DNA of 64,000 bases, taken from the NCBI GenBank assembly GCA_001949185.1, contig BDGG01000003.1:2587158-2651157 (forward strand), written 5' to 3'. The stretch comes from Ramazzottius varieornatus (taxonomy: Eukaryota > Tardigrada > Eutardigrada > Parachela > Ramazzottiidae). Below are positions 31,209-43,900 of the stretch, piece after piece. Positions within the stretch are counted from its first letter, which is position 1, and each line of letters begins with the position of its first letter. The position numbers were made by a program, and so were the translations under genes. The notes below the pieces were generated by a model. The model ran no database searches and was not told the DNA's origin. It was given only the letters and a program-made list of their open reading frames with translations.

Positions 31209-33997
31209 ATGGATCCGGGCGAAACGCAAGATCCGTTACTCGTACCGATGAGAACGACCGCCTCTCAGGCTGTACCCTTCATTTCGACTATCATAATTGT
31301 TGTGCTCATCGCGAGATATCTTCTCCGGCGCCATTTCAACCAGCTTCGCCTACCTCCAGGCCCAAAAGGTGCGTGTTTTCCCGCAGGTCTACCGTACAGA
31401 TGCAATCTAATGGGATTTTCCATGTGCTATAATCATGCCGTTTGCCTTGTCAGCATTTTAACACCTTGAGCACGGGGCGGGAAACTCACTTTCCCTGCGC
31501 ACACTCATTTGTGCGTAGCGAGTTTCCAGTTTACCTTTTGCTCCCCGTTTCTTTCCGCTTGCCTGGACAATCAACCCTTCTTGAACCTAAAAGTAGCGGC
31601 TACTGGACACTGGCTCTGCAAACCTGTGTAGAATTTTTTTCCTTTCTTAACGGGATTTCGGCGTAGTCAGCAAATTACTTTCCAGCCAGGCTCTCAGTTA
31701 GTCCAGAGTCACCAAGATAACTGTTGCGCGAGCCCAAACATTTTAGTATCTTGCGACAGTTTCAGATTCGTGGAAAGATCTGCGCAGTGGTTATTAAAAA
31801 AACTTTGAAGCCTGGCCGTTTTGAGTTGGCCGGTGGCGCACTCTACATCATATTCCAAAATGTTGGCCAATCGATGAGGGTGTGATTGGTCTAATTTGGC
31901 ACCGCCCCCAAGTTTCAACCAGTTAAAACAAGATGAAAGTGACTTCCCCGCATCGTATTCTGAAAGCACGAAATCGCGCAGTGCTTAAGTTGTTAAACTG
32001 TAGTGCTAGTACAGTGTAGGCAAATAAGGTACTCTAAAAGAGGGCAAGGCCAAAATCGACGTGACGCAGAAAGCAAACAGCTGATCAAGCTGCAATCCAG
32101 AGACGTGAACTGCCGCTTGATCTGTTGATTACTTCGAGCCGGAGTTTCTACGTCACTTGTCGAAAACTCGATTTTGGCCCTCCCCTTTTAGAGTACCTTA
32201 TTTGCCTACACTGTACACATGCGCAGGTGAGCGGTGACAAGTTGTCATCTATGTTAATTCTGTTGGTTTTCAGGATGGCCCATCATCGGAAACCTTCTGG
32301 ACCTCGGTCGAAACCCCCATTTGAGCCTCACCGAAATGGCCAAGAAATACGGCAATGTGTTCCATATACGTTTCTCCACCGATCTCTGCTACGTTCTCAA
32401 CGACTATGACAGTATCAAGAAGGCCTTTTCCAATGACGCCTTCTCCGGGAGAATACGAGGAACAATCGTCGATCTCTTCACCAAAAACTACGGTAGGAAA
32501 AGTCCATTTCCCTCTAGGGATTCTGTCACACTCACACTCGGAGAATAAGGGCGCGGCCGGCTCTTCGATGGGAAATTCACTTACAGCAAAAGTGTCCCCA
32601 TTTGGCGGCTTGCAGGTCTGATTATGAGCGATGGTGAACTATGGAAGGAACACCGCCGATTCGCTCTTTCAACGCTGCGGGACCTCGGTATGGGCAAATC
32701 ATGGCTCCAAGAGCGCATCTTGGAAGAGGTCGAGCTCATGTTGCGCACCCTCGAGGACCAAAAGTCCCAGCCATATGATCCGGAGCACCTGGTGACTAAC
32801 AGTGTGTCCAACATAATTTGCGCCGCGGTATTTGGGAAGCGCTTCAATCACGACGATCAGGACTTTGCCACTTTGTTGCGGTTGCTCAAACAAAGCTTGA
32901 AGCGCTTCGGACAAGCCAGCCCAATCGTGCTTTTTCCGTCTCTTCGGTTCTTCCCGTATTTCTACCAAGAATACCGTCGCATGAAGGTGGAAGATAAGAT
33001 ATTCTTTGACAACATGGAGAAGATGATCGTTGAGGCAAGGAAGCCTTTGGACATCGTGCATGAAGAATTCACGACCGACTACGTCAATGCATTTGAGAAG
33101 GAGAAGCATAAGCAGAAGGAAAGCGGAAAACTGGACAGTACATTTGACAGTAAGAAAAGAATCCAGCTCCGTTATCATTCCCCGAATACAAAATCAATTT
33201 TGGCTGTTATCGTTTCACCAAACTTCTCTCCAGTGCGACAGCTCAAAACATCTGTGGGGAATATGTTCGTGGCCGGAACAGAGACTTCGTCGAACACACT
33301 GTTGATGGGTTTGCTTCACATGGTGGAGAACCCGGATATACTCGCAAAAGTGCAGGGCGAAATCGACTCTGTCGGTGGCAAAGGCGAAATGGTTCGAATG
33401 GAACATCGCGGTAAGGAGTTAAATTCTATAATGAAGCTTGTAAGCATCAGGAAGTGACGATGGTACCATGCCACAGTGCGACTTCCTTATGTGGACGCAT
33501 GCCTGCTCGAGTTGATGCGCATAGCCGCAGTGGCTCCCCTTGGAGTATTCCATCGCACCATGGAGAACACCACGCTGAATGGTTACGATCTGCCGAAGAA
33601 CACTCTGGTCATCTCCAACCTCTACGCTGTCCACCACGATCCACAGTTGTGGAAGAACCCAAAGAAGTTCGACCCAACACGCTTCATCGACAACGCCGGG
33701 AATTTCGTGAAATCGCCTTACGTCATTCCGTTTTCACTCGGTACAGTGGCGCATTTCCGGTTCACTTCACTATGGAAATCCCTGAAGGTGTCCTTGTAGC
33801 TTAACTCTTCTGCAGGTAAGAGAGCCTGTCTTGGAGAAAACCTCGCCCAGATGGAAATGTTCCTCTTCTTCACCAACCTCCTTCACAAGTTTGATCTCGT
33901 TGTACCCCAGGGTACGACAGTCTCGTCGGAGAATGTCCATGTGGCAGTAACCGTCAGTCCGAACCCCTATAAACTAATATTCCGACCGCGTTTTTAA
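31209..33997 (+). CDS. Cytochrome P450, microsomal, clan 2 type
   Basis: Six exons (31209-31368, 32274-32492, 32616-33149, 33234-33410, 33477-33740, 33816-33997) give 511 residues, and every intron is phase 1. An N-terminal membrane anchor (about 22-40, PFISTIIIVVLIA) precedes the hinge LPPGPKGWPIIGN. The I-helix oxygen site is AGTET (318-322), and the ExxR pair is ELMR (375-378). The PERF-like motif is FDPTRF. The heme loop is PFSLGKRACLGE with Cys456 as iron ligand. The PPGP hinge and loop sequence fit the CYP2-like clan of monooxygenases in the endoplasmic reticulum; the substrate cannot be read from sequence. Intron 1 holds a 202-bp MITE. AATAAA at 34053-34058 is the likely poly(A) signal. 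Confidence 0.92.
32012..32213. mobile_element. MITE with TA duplication, 202 bp
   Basis: Inverted repeats of about 45 bp begin CAGTGTAGGCAAATAAGGTA and end TTTGCCTACACTG. TA flanks both ends (32010-32011 and 32214-32215). It is a pogo/Tc1-type end structure in intron 1 of the P450 gene, with no coding capacity. Confidence 0.88.
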
Positions 33998-35016
33998 TGA
34001 TCGAAAATATTCGTTGCTCCATAAAATTATAGCGCGTTTACAGATTAATCTGAATAAACAAAACAAACGTTCAGTAAAACGATAAAATTCCACTTCGTAA
34101 AGAAAGCCATGACTACTTCCAGCAGCTTCCCCCAAGTTAACAAACGAATTATAAACGTTAAAAAGTTTGGCTTGTCAAGAATAATTCCCTACATTTCCGC
34201 TTGTCTACGCAGCTCTTCGAATACCAGGTTAAATCCTTCCACGTTTCTCAGTTCCATGATTCGTTTCTGGCTTTGTGGTCTGCAACACAATACCCGTCGC
34301 AATGTTAAAGTTTCACGTCGAGAATTTTCATGTACTTTATTTCCAGTATCAAAACTAGAGGTGCAGATGATTTACTTCGACAGATTTTGGTCTATCATCC
34401 CAATTTCACGAAGGGGGATGATCTCGCTATAAAGCAGATGCCTTATCAGCCAAGCCGTGGCACACAGCAGGTTCTCTTCCGTCGTCTGAGATTGCTCTGA
34501 CCCAACCTACAACATACTGGTCTGTTAATTTCCTGATTCCACTCAGTCCGAGAGTTAACTTATAAAATGGGTATCGGCGGCCCAACTTTCATATCAACGA
34601 TTGCTGGCCAAAAAAGGTTCGGAAACGAGTTTATAGTTTTGGCACCCCAAGGGCAATCTTGAACTGCTAATGCGATCTAGTGTGTTAAACTTCGGAGTAC
34701 CAGATTCTGAAACCCATTTGGCCCTCTAGCCAGTGACCAGATGGCAACGTCCGGAAAGGATGAAGGGGTTCGAATTTTTAACTGAAGCAGCTTTGACGAC
34801 ATGGTGACGTCACGTAGCATGAAAATGCGTAGGTGGTCGTTCTGGCATCAAAGTATAAAAATTAGGCCGCCGACACCCAAATGAGGTCGTTTTCTAAATT
34901 TAATGCCGTACCAGTCCGACATAGGTGAAGAAGTTCCGAAAGAACGTGGATTGGGTCCGGAAGACTGAGCATGCCATCAGATACTCTGTAGGAACAATGA
35001 CATGTCTGAGTCAAAG
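33998..35016. other. Convergent intergenic region
   Basis: It contains the P450 3' end (AATAAA at 34053) and the presumed RanGAP 3' UTR. A tRNA-like stretch near 34400-34470 on the minus strand was considered and not accepted. I see no gene. Confidence 0.45.
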
Positions 35017-37366
35017 TCATATCATACGCGAGCCGCACAAGAGGAAAGGAATCACCAACCGATAAACTGCAGCACAGCATCGAGCTCGTGGTCCGCTTGG
35101 ATACTCTACAAAATAGTGCGTTACTTCCTGGAAACGGACGCCGCAGAAAGTGCAGTAGTTGAGTACCTTGGCTTCGTCCTCCTCCGCGCGTGTTTCTATA
35201 CACTGCGCCGTTTTTCGCACAAGTTGAGGAATGATTGCCATGGAGCTTTCCTTATCCTACGATCCAAGCGTATACGGACAGATTTTACAATAGTGCGCAC
35301 CGAAAGTCCGAATTTTACCTTTGCGAAAGCATTCCATACATCGGTCACGAAGATACCAAGCGTGGTATAAAAGTTGTTCTGCTCCACTCGGCGTCCAAAC
35401 TACAATCACAAAATATCGCTGAACGCCAAAAAGAGACATTCCACTTCGAATTACCGAAGGCGATACTTACACTGTCATCAGCGTCGGCTTCCTCGTCTTG
35501 CTTTTCAAGATACTCAGGCAACGTGACACTCCACATACTGTCATCAGCCGCATCGAGGATATACCCGTACTTTCCATTCTCTTGATCACTGCCGTCATCG
35601 CCGTTCTCATTCTGCTCTCCATCCGACACTTCTCCCGTTTCTTTGTCCGAATCGCCAACATTCTCCTCATCTTCATCCCCACCTTCTTCGTTTCCACTCT
35701 CATCTCCGTCCGACTCCTGGTCACCTCCCAGCCCATAAGTATGCCCATCATCTAAGCTCCTGTAAAGCAAAACAGTCGATTCAACTCTAACAAAATTCAA
35801 CCAATAGTCAAAGTTTATGTGATGTCCACTTACGCCTTGATCACTCCCTGTTTACCGATTTCAGCAAACTTCTGCTGGAACAGGGTCTTCACACGCTTCT
35901 TGTCGTAAAAGTCATTTCCGGCGAGGACGACAGCTTGCAGAACAGGCATGCCTGTGAGGTACTTCAGAACTTCTTCCTCCACGTTGCCTTCCACAGAGTT
36001 ATCCCCAATGTCTAGAATCTAAACCAACCCGAGCACTTAGCACCCACAGTTATTTTCTTGCAGCTGGATGATGACCGTATGAGTCACATACCTTCAAGTC
36101 CCTGCAATGTCTTTGAAGAGCTCGAAGCACTCCCAGCATGCCATTGTCAGTTATTAAGCAGGAGTTGAGTCGAAGATCCTCCAGTTTTGGCCAGTTCTTG
36201 ATAGCCTGAGAACACGACAGCAGTTATAGCGTATAGAATGGCAAGGACGGATATAGAATCGCGCAGGAGACTAGACTTACGTTTGCAAGGGCTTGCTCTG
36301 CTTGAGGAGAGTTAACATTGTTGTCCAAAATATCCAAACGTCGTAATTCTTTGTTGGATGAGAGACCTTGAAGCAAAGCTGTTAACCCCACTGCGTTTAT
36401 TCCACATTGGTAAACCTCGACTTCTTGCAATGAAGTGAAATGCTGGTGGAAAGAAAACAGATCGTTAGTTATGCGTTCCAATCTGTCAACCGGAAGTGAT
36501 GTAAAAATTAATAGTCTCGTACATACTGTAAAAGCTTTGCCAACAGCGATGGCGCCAGGATCTTCCAGTCGATGCTTTGACGATTTAAAGATCCGGAGTT
36601 GAAGCTGCTGGCCTTCGAGCCCAGCGTTGCGGTGAAGCTCGGTCAAGAGATCACCTAGCACTTGACCACCTTCTGGACTAAGGCCGAGATCGCTCATCTT
36701 TAGGACTTCCAGCTTGAAGCAAGTCTGACTGGTAAGAATGGCCTGCATTCCGCGGATACCAGTCCCACGAAAAGCATTTTCGGAAATGTCTAGAAGCTTC
36801 AGCTGACAGCGAGACTCAGCAACGCCGGCTGATATCGCTTCCTAAGAGAAAGAAATACTGCTCAGTTACTTCTGCTCTAAACTTACTCGGCCAGAAATCA
36901 ACCAATGTTGTAATGACTCACGAGGCACTCGAGAACTTCGTCGATCTGTTTTCCTTTAAAAGCCGCGACCATGTGGAGCTCCTGTGAACACAAAACGGCC
37001 ATCAATCTAGGCCTAAAGGTGTTTATGCGCGCGTCGATGAACGTCATTAGGCAACGGAAAAATTCGTACCTGTAACTCGCCATGGTTCGCTAACGTCTTT
37101 CCAAGAATGACCGCTTCGCTTTTCCCGATGCTCACTTGGCTCAAGTGGAGAACATCGATATGTTTCGCGGAGTTGAGAACATTAATGAACGGTTCAACTG
37201 TAGGAAGCACAAAATTGGTTATGACTGAACACGAATGAGGCCAACCTAACTTCGTGAAAACTGACAACAATTCCAGCTTACTTTCTTCTGGCCGGCTGAA
37301 CTGCGCTGTCTTGGGCGGTACGTGATCCACCAACCTCACGATTTTCTGCGGCGACTGTCCTGCCAT
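35017..37366 (-). CDS. RANGAP1: RanGAP: GTPase-activating protein for Ran
   Basis: Ten exons: 37366-37282, 37197-37070, 36981-36922, 36841-36527, 36442-36281, 36205-36092, 36018-35834, 35759-35471, 35399-35319, 35256-35017. They give 552 residues (human 587). The N-terminal half is a leucine-rich-repeat arc (KLLDISENAFRG, LEVLKMSDLGL, ELRRLDILDNNV, LKILDIGDNSV). An Asp/Glu-rich stretch (about 355-445) follows, and then a C-terminal domain. This order is that of animal and fungal RanGAP, which switches Ran-GTP to Ran-GDP outside the nucleus. The last exon reads through to a stop with several cysteines at the end that I cannot match to the family, so the extreme C-terminus is less certain. Confidence 0.88.
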
Positions 37367-38501
37367 ACTGATCCAGATAAGGCTGCAGAATACTAGAAAC
37401 AGAACGCCGGAACGTAGAGACTGAAGAAGGACAGAGGTCTATCTCTTCTGGTCCTGGACAAATTGTCGGAAATGAAAGCGAAAGAGAATGAAAACTACTG
37501 TGCGCTTTCTGGGCGCCCCGCCACCTGGACGGAAATTAGCGGGTAATCCCTCACTTTTCTCGAGTTCGCCTTCGCCGGAAAATCGCGCTTGGGATAAACA
37601 CGGGAAAGTCGGAGAGACTCTCCGGGTCGCCACCGAGCCCGGGGAAAAAGCAGAGCCGCTCCCGTTTCTGAAACCATAATAAATCAACAATCAACAGAGA
37701 CCCGATTTTTCGAAAAATGTGATAGTAAGTCAGTCAGCTTCGCCCTTCCCCGAAGCATCCTCCGCTTTCCTGTTTTCTCAAACCTCCTATTTGGAAGACA
37801 CTTCTTGTGCTCGGGAAGGTCTTCGAAGCCAGGAAGCGGTAAGTCCAGCATTCCGTCCTAGCATGACAGCATCCGCTGGCGGCTGGACGCAGGCTTGCGT
37901 GGTCTTGAATATCGCTCACTAACTTGTAAGCTGCAGTCTGTGGAGCACGATTGACCGTGTTCCCTTTCAAACTCGTGGTAACCAACCTTTATTTCACAGA
38001 TTTTCCAGGGAGTAGAAGATGGAGATGACTCTTAGTGAAGGTGAGAAAGGAGACAAGGAGCCCTTAAAGCGCGAAGATGCTACAACTAACCCAGGGAAGG
38101 ATGGTGCTCACACGTGCCCACCGGAAGGATTAGCTCGAGGGGATACTGGGGACAAGTTAACAGACAGGCAGACCTCTTCGATGGAAGAAAAGCATCGAAC
38201 ACAACAGAAAAATCCTTACTAAGACACCTGGACCTGATTTTGTTCGTTTGCTTCATTTAAGGTACGCATGTCTCGAGCCCATGTTGATGAAAGCCTGATG
38301 CCACATTCTGTACTTTTCCATAACACGATTCGGAGAATCTGACGTAGTGAGTTCGTCTCTCGCCAGTGTATCGGATTTTACAGACGGATTTTGATATCTA
38401 CTCCACTGCAAGCTCCGCCGGAAGTCTAACTCTAAAACCCAGGAAACGTACCGAACGATTAGCGATATGACCAAGCCACGTTCATTTCTTTAAGAATTAT
38501 A
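37367..38501. other. Intergenic region upstream of RanGAP
   Basis: It probably holds the RanGAP promoter. A plus-strand ORF at 38019-38222 (67 codons, hydrophilic, preceded by a splice-like TTTTCCAG) could be an exon but has no domain or partner exon. I do not call it a gene. Confidence 0.4.
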
Positions 38502-39614
38502 CAGGGTGAACACGTCAACTTGCTACCACCTGGAACTTACAGCGCAGAAGAAATGCAAAGTGCAGGTTCCCCTTTCGGTCCTTCACAGTTTTCGTTCAAC
38601 TTTTCAAGCTCTTCCCAAAGAGCCATAGTTCATTTGCACGCATTGAGACCCGAGTTGAAAAAGTTGATTGGCATGACTTCCGGTGGGGAAGACTTCTCGC
38701 CAGGAATGAAACAGGTTCTCTGGAACTCCCTGTTTGAGAATCCATTCGCAATTTGATTTCAGCCTGGGTATAACTACTCGGGTGCTCATTGAAAATTGGA
38801 ATAGATCGCAAGAAAATCAAACTAACTTGGGAAATGAATTAATATCGTTGACTTTGACCATTTTACCGGGGAACCCCTCCCCGTGGAAAAAAAAATGGAA
38901 AGTGTGTTCTAAATCAAGAGTTTGTACTTACAACCGCTTCTCATCTAGCTGAGTCCTTGGGCTAAGTTCTAATCACTGTCCAAGACGCAAAGGTCTTCCC
39001 GGGAAACTGATGAAAAGTTCTCGGAGTTCCCTCAAGATTTGAAAAAGTTGTTGATTCAGGCGAACCTTGTTTTCCTGAAAGGTGTTCCGGCACTCTGATT
39101 TCGCGCAGTCTGTCTCAAACCGTTTGTGATATAGATAGTTCACGAATTTGGCTACGCCTTCATGTTTTTACTTTGCGGAAAACGATTCAGACGATTTCCA
39201 GAAATCTTGTTTTTAGGCGACCACCCTTTATTTTTGCACGATTTTGCAAAAGTTGCTGTATCGGTGAATCACCAAGTGGTACAATGAGCCACGATGATTT
39301 TATGGGTTGCTGAACTACCATTAAAGGGTTTGCAATCAGCAGTTTTCAATCAAGATTGCAACTGAGTCAAAAAAGTTCTTCTCCCCGAGGGAGAAACAGC
39401 GAAAAGTTCCGGCCGGAGCAGTTCCGCGGCTGCACCTTCCCTGATCCCTGGTCAAATCTGGGCTTCCTGTAGACAATCTTCCAGGCTAATTTATTTTTAA
39501 AAGGCAGCAAAAGGGATACCAAAGTAAGGAAAAATAGTTAGGAGGACGAACATACACTAAGCCAGGAGCGCTATAATTGTTAAGAGGTGATAGCAAGTTG
39601 GCGTGTTCACCCTG
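38502..39614. mobile_element. TIR element with TA duplication, 1113 bp
   Basis: The ends are inverted: CAGGGTGAACACGTCAACTT on the left and AAGTTGGCGTGTTCACCCTG on the right. TA lies on each side (38500-38501 and 39615-39616). No transposase-like ORF is present inside, so it is a non-autonomous or gutted Tc1/mariner-type element. It ends 60 bp beyond the aquaporin stop codon. Confidence 0.85.
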
Positions 39615-39674
39615 TATGTAATCAAATTCTTAGTTTGTCTCATTCGGGCGTCGAACCAAGTAAGGGACCAAGTT

Positions 39675-40680
39675 TCAAGTTAGGGACGAGAGCTGTTGTA
39701 AGGGAAGATGGTAGTTATGATGGTGATGACCATGGCGGGAAGGTTGGGAGTGATGGCTTTGAGCGTTTTCTCGAGGCGATAGTCGGCTGTAGTGACTGGG
39801 TTCTCCGCGATGATCGACCAGTGGTCTTCTGTGGACCTCATGCCCTGTAAGATGCCACCAGATGTCATCGCCATACTGTCCCACAAGGTACCCAGCCAAG
39901 ATAGGTCCCGCGAGATACACGGCGAAGAACTCGTAATTATCATGGCCAGAACAGGAATAACTTGCACCGAAAGCCAGGCTCGGGTTTCTGTATCCGCCTG
40001 TTAACGGTCTTGCTGAAAGAAAATGAACGTTGTTTTCATCTAGCTCTGAGCTATGCTTAGAAGTTCCTAGCTGTTCAATCCAGTTACGTACCAGCAAGAT
40101 GGCAAAGGACTCCCGTCAGAGCGACCGATACGACGCCTCCTGTGTGACGGTCATCCCGATGCTGGACAATCCGGCATATGAAGGTCGTTACAGCTTCCAC
40201 TAGTAACCCAATCATCATGGGCACCTGTAGCTCCGACTGGCATATCTTACTAGTGTATTCTTTCGTCATTTCAGAATTTAGTAGTTCCGTACTCCACATC
40301 CATATAACATAGCGACCGCCAACCACCGCCGCGAAAATCTGCGCGCTGATACTGACGACCATCTTGGCGACCTCCGACAAACGGTCCTCACGCGTATGTA
40401 AATGTATAGTGCTGACAGGATTAGACAGCATACCGCGGTTCTCTGTCATTATACATAATACTCCGGTTAAGAACATACCGACAGAATAGGCAATCAGTCC
40501 ATAAGCTGTGTGGATGATTATGAGTTCTTCACTTAGTACGGCAATTTGAAACGCGCAGATAAGCTCTTCGATGAAGCGGTCGTGGCCGCGGTCCAGCTTT
40601 TGTACCAGTACAACTGCGCACTGGGTTGAGCTTATTTGCGCCAGAAGGGAACCTAGTGGCGTTTGTAAGATGTGAGCCAT
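39675..40680 (-). CDS. Aquaporin of the AQP11/12 (superaquaporin) type
   Basis: Two exons (40680-40092, 40012-39675) give 308 residues. Several hydrophobic helices are visible. The first pore motif is N87-P88-V89 (GMLSNPVST) where ordinary aquaporins have NPA and AQP11/12 have variants such as NPC or NPT. The second is N206-P207-S208 in GGYRNPSLAFGASYSC, followed by VYLAGPILAGYLVG, which matches the AQP11 region after its second NPA. Non-classical first motifs and low overall similarity define the superaquaporin group, often found in internal membranes. The C-terminal tail of about 75 residues is hydrophilic and rich in His and Ser (RHGHHHHNYH). Confidence 0.8.
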
Positions 40681-40986
40681 CCTACCACAAGATACACCAG
40701 GACATATGAGTTAAAATTACAGATCAGGTGTTACAGCAGCACACAATGTCGTCCCGGCTTTCGCCGGCATATTTAAGACACTACATGAGAAGAACAACTT
40801 TACTGGAATGGAGCTATCCGAACGACTGCAAATATTCGGTTTATTTATTTGTGTTTCCATGCGACCTTGAACATTCGAATTCGAATCAGTCGGGCACAAG
40901 AGTGGTCGGAACTGTCTTCAATATTATTCATAAACAACTATCAAACAGTCGTTTCTGTTTTGTTTTGCTGAATTTCTACCGCAGTC
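40681..40986. promoter_or_regulatory. Divergent promoter region between aquaporin and the DCST gene
   Basis: Only 306 bp separate the two ATG codons, so the two genes are likely to share promoter sequence. I see no clear TATA box on either strand. Confidence 0.4.
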
Positions 40987-43900
40987 ATGGCTATGGTACA
41001 GATAAAACTGATTCTGAAGGCGCTCAAGCTGAAGCGGAAGCTCAAACGTCTCAAGCTAGCTAAAGAGAACACCTTGCGAATCGAGCAGGGTCTCGACCCA
41101 ATCGTCCCCTTCTCGGAAAAGTTACGCATGTACGTGATCGACCTTCCCTCTGAGTTCGTTTGCAAAGCTTTATGCCCATGCTGTGTATACGATCGTTACC
41201 GGCACATCAAGAACCAGCGTCCGATCCCCAAGTCGTGTTTCGGGCGAATAACCCACCATGGGACATACGAGAACCAAGTGATGAAGAGCTGCATGGGGTT
41301 CCTGGGCGGGGTCTTCATCAATTACCTACTGTATTTGTACATGATTTACCAACTGCGTCTGCGTCTCTTGACCGCCACCATATGGTGTCTCCTTTTAGGC
41401 AATGTTCTGACGCTAGGACTGGCCTTTAGCGATATGGTGCGCTGTGTCGTACTGCTCATCATCCCGTCCGTCTTCTCTAGCAAAGGAAGAACGGCACTGC
41501 TGGCAGCTGCCATGGTCATGACGTTCAACGGGCCGCTGATGAACGCGGGAGAGAACGCAATGAGACTGGGTGGAACGATCCAATGTGGACAGGAGTTGCT
41601 GAAGAACACGACAAAGGAAGTCGTAAAAGAAGCCATGAGTACGTAAGTGCGGTTTTCCCTAAAACCCGATCTCGTCATCCACCTACACACCTTAGTCTGC
41701 TCAGTTAGTATGCAGTAAACTGTATGCAGGCAGTTGACAGTTCGATACATTCTGTATTTTTGGGCCTTCTCCACCTTCCCCTTATCAGCTACGATTAATT
41801 ACAAGAACCGAGTTGGTTCATGTTATACCCCGTTGTTTTAGCGCCGATCATCACGATACACAAAGCGCTGAAGACGGTTATGAAGCAAGTAATCGCCTTC
41901 GGGAAGAAGCTCAAGCAGGGCTTCATGGCTCTGGTGCAGGTCTTCCGAGACATCATGGACACCATCAAGCAGGTCTTCGCATGGCTGTCACACGTCGTGG
42001 AGCAGTGCAACATCAAGATTGGAACTCCAGCAAAGAAATGCCATAAGTCTATCGATCTAGCCGTCGAGAAGTGCAAGGTAACACTGGGATGGTTCCTCAA
42101 CTGGCTCTGCGAGATCGCCCAGGTCGGAAGAATCGCTTGTCTGGCTATGGATCTCATCGTCGCGCTGTGCAACCTACCAAAAGCCATCGGAGTAAGTAAA
42201 GATTGAAATTTACGATGAAATTTTCGTTGGTGTGGTTTTTTAGCCAAGAAATGCTTATTTGTGTGTTTTTGTAGAATGTAATTATTGGGCCGATAAAGCG
42301 CATGATCAAGAAGGTCGTTCAACGCGTCAAGAAGGAAGTGTACGTAAAGCTGATCTTCGAGCATCATATGAACTATACGTTTGAGCAGAGCAAGTCCATG
42401 TTAGACATCCGTAAAGAAGTGATGAGGGAAATCAAGGAACGTGTGGACTTTTTCGATTTCACCATCGAGCTGAGCGACATTGCCTTGTTCTTCGTCTTCT
42501 CAATGATCATCTTCAAAGCGTGGAACTACCGCCGATTGTACCTGACCAGAGACAGATACGACAATGGATACATCACTTTCACCGTCCGCGACATCGACGT
42601 AAGAAGCCCAAAGAGATATTTAGTGAAAAACCAGAAATAGTATCAAGGTAGCCTGTACAAGCAAACTCGACAAGATGGTTTTCCTAAGTGGCGCTTACTG
42701 TCAGCCAAAAACGCTGATATATAACGTACGGCACTTTGAAAACACTCTTGTCGAGCTCCCTTGTTCTCAGTCAAATAAGTCGTAAAATTAGCCGCAGTGA
42801 TGGTGGTTTGTAGGAAAGGCAAAGCGACTTGGGTAAGGAAGTTCTTCTTCCTCTACGTCGTGACGAACAGAAGAAGTACGTCAAGACGAACGCCTGGAGT
42901 CTCGCACACTGCGAGAAGAAGAAGCTCTTCACCTCCCTGGTCTTCTGGCTCAGTCCCGCCATGCAAGCTGCGTTCTACATGTTCATGGACACTACGCTCT
43001 TCTGGCTCCTAAACGTGATCCGAAAGTACGGAGCCTTCGATGCGGAGATTGAGATTCCAGCCAACATTGAACTCCGAGTGCGAGGGGCAGGGTTCCTGGC
43101 GGGTTTGTACCGAACCATCATCAAAGCCTTCAGTCCGCTGCTCAAGCTGATGCCCAAAGTGGACACCACACCTTGTCTGCCTTTCCCTAGTGCACCTGAC
43201 TACGCAAAGTACAAGAAGATATGGGGACTATTGGGTGCTGTACTGTTCTTGATCGTATTCGAGGCATATGGACTGCGAGTGCGACATGTCATCTGCAGCT
43301 GGTTCCATCCGAACCGCGAGAAAGAGGTACGAATGCGCTTGAATCGGGCATTGGATAGTGACGTTACCTGGGCACAGCCCTGACTGGCCTGTCCGGCATG
43401 ACCGATTCGCCTTCCTTGCCTCTCGTATTGTCCTGCTCGATGACTATAATTTGGCACTTCCGGTTGGTTGACAAACTTCTCGTTTTGTAAAACGCGCATT
43501 CTTTGTGTAGTCGGTGTCTTGGTGAATACACTGCTTATGCTGCCTTCGTTGTTGTAGAGAGCTGTATGGTTGTACAACAGCATCCTGAAGCAGCGTGGTG
43601 GGATTGTCAAGTTGATGCGACGGCGTCTCCGTGAAAAGTACGGCATGGACAAACTACGAAAGTCCGAAGCAGAGAAGTCGGGTATAATCGAGTATCTCGC
43701 GGCCCGATACAACTTGTTGCGGATCATCTTCACATACTTCGGGTATGTGGAGAAAAAGTACTGTATCTGTTGCGGGAAGCCAGGCTTCCAGGACGACTAC
43801 GACACCTTCAAGCACTGTCAAACCGCGGGCTGTACGGGCGTGTACTGTGAAGACTGCTTCCGCGATCTGAACAACGTGTGCGAAATGTGTACACATCCCA

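Noticed and set aside
34400-34475. Minus-strand stretch with an A-box-like TGGCTGATAAGG, suggesting a tRNA or tRNA-derived SINE
   Set aside because: The expected B-box is poor and the acceptor ends do not pair. There is no tail or target duplication.
35017-35256. Cys/His cluster in the last RanGAP exon resembling the C-terminal zinc knuckle of non-LTR retrotransposons
   Set aside because: The exon joins the RanGAP frame in phase with good splice sites, and no reverse transcriptase sequence is nearby.
38019-38222. 67-codon hydrophilic plus-strand ORF upstream of RanGAP
   Set aside because: It has no partner exon, homology or conserved motif. It may be a UTR or chance frame.
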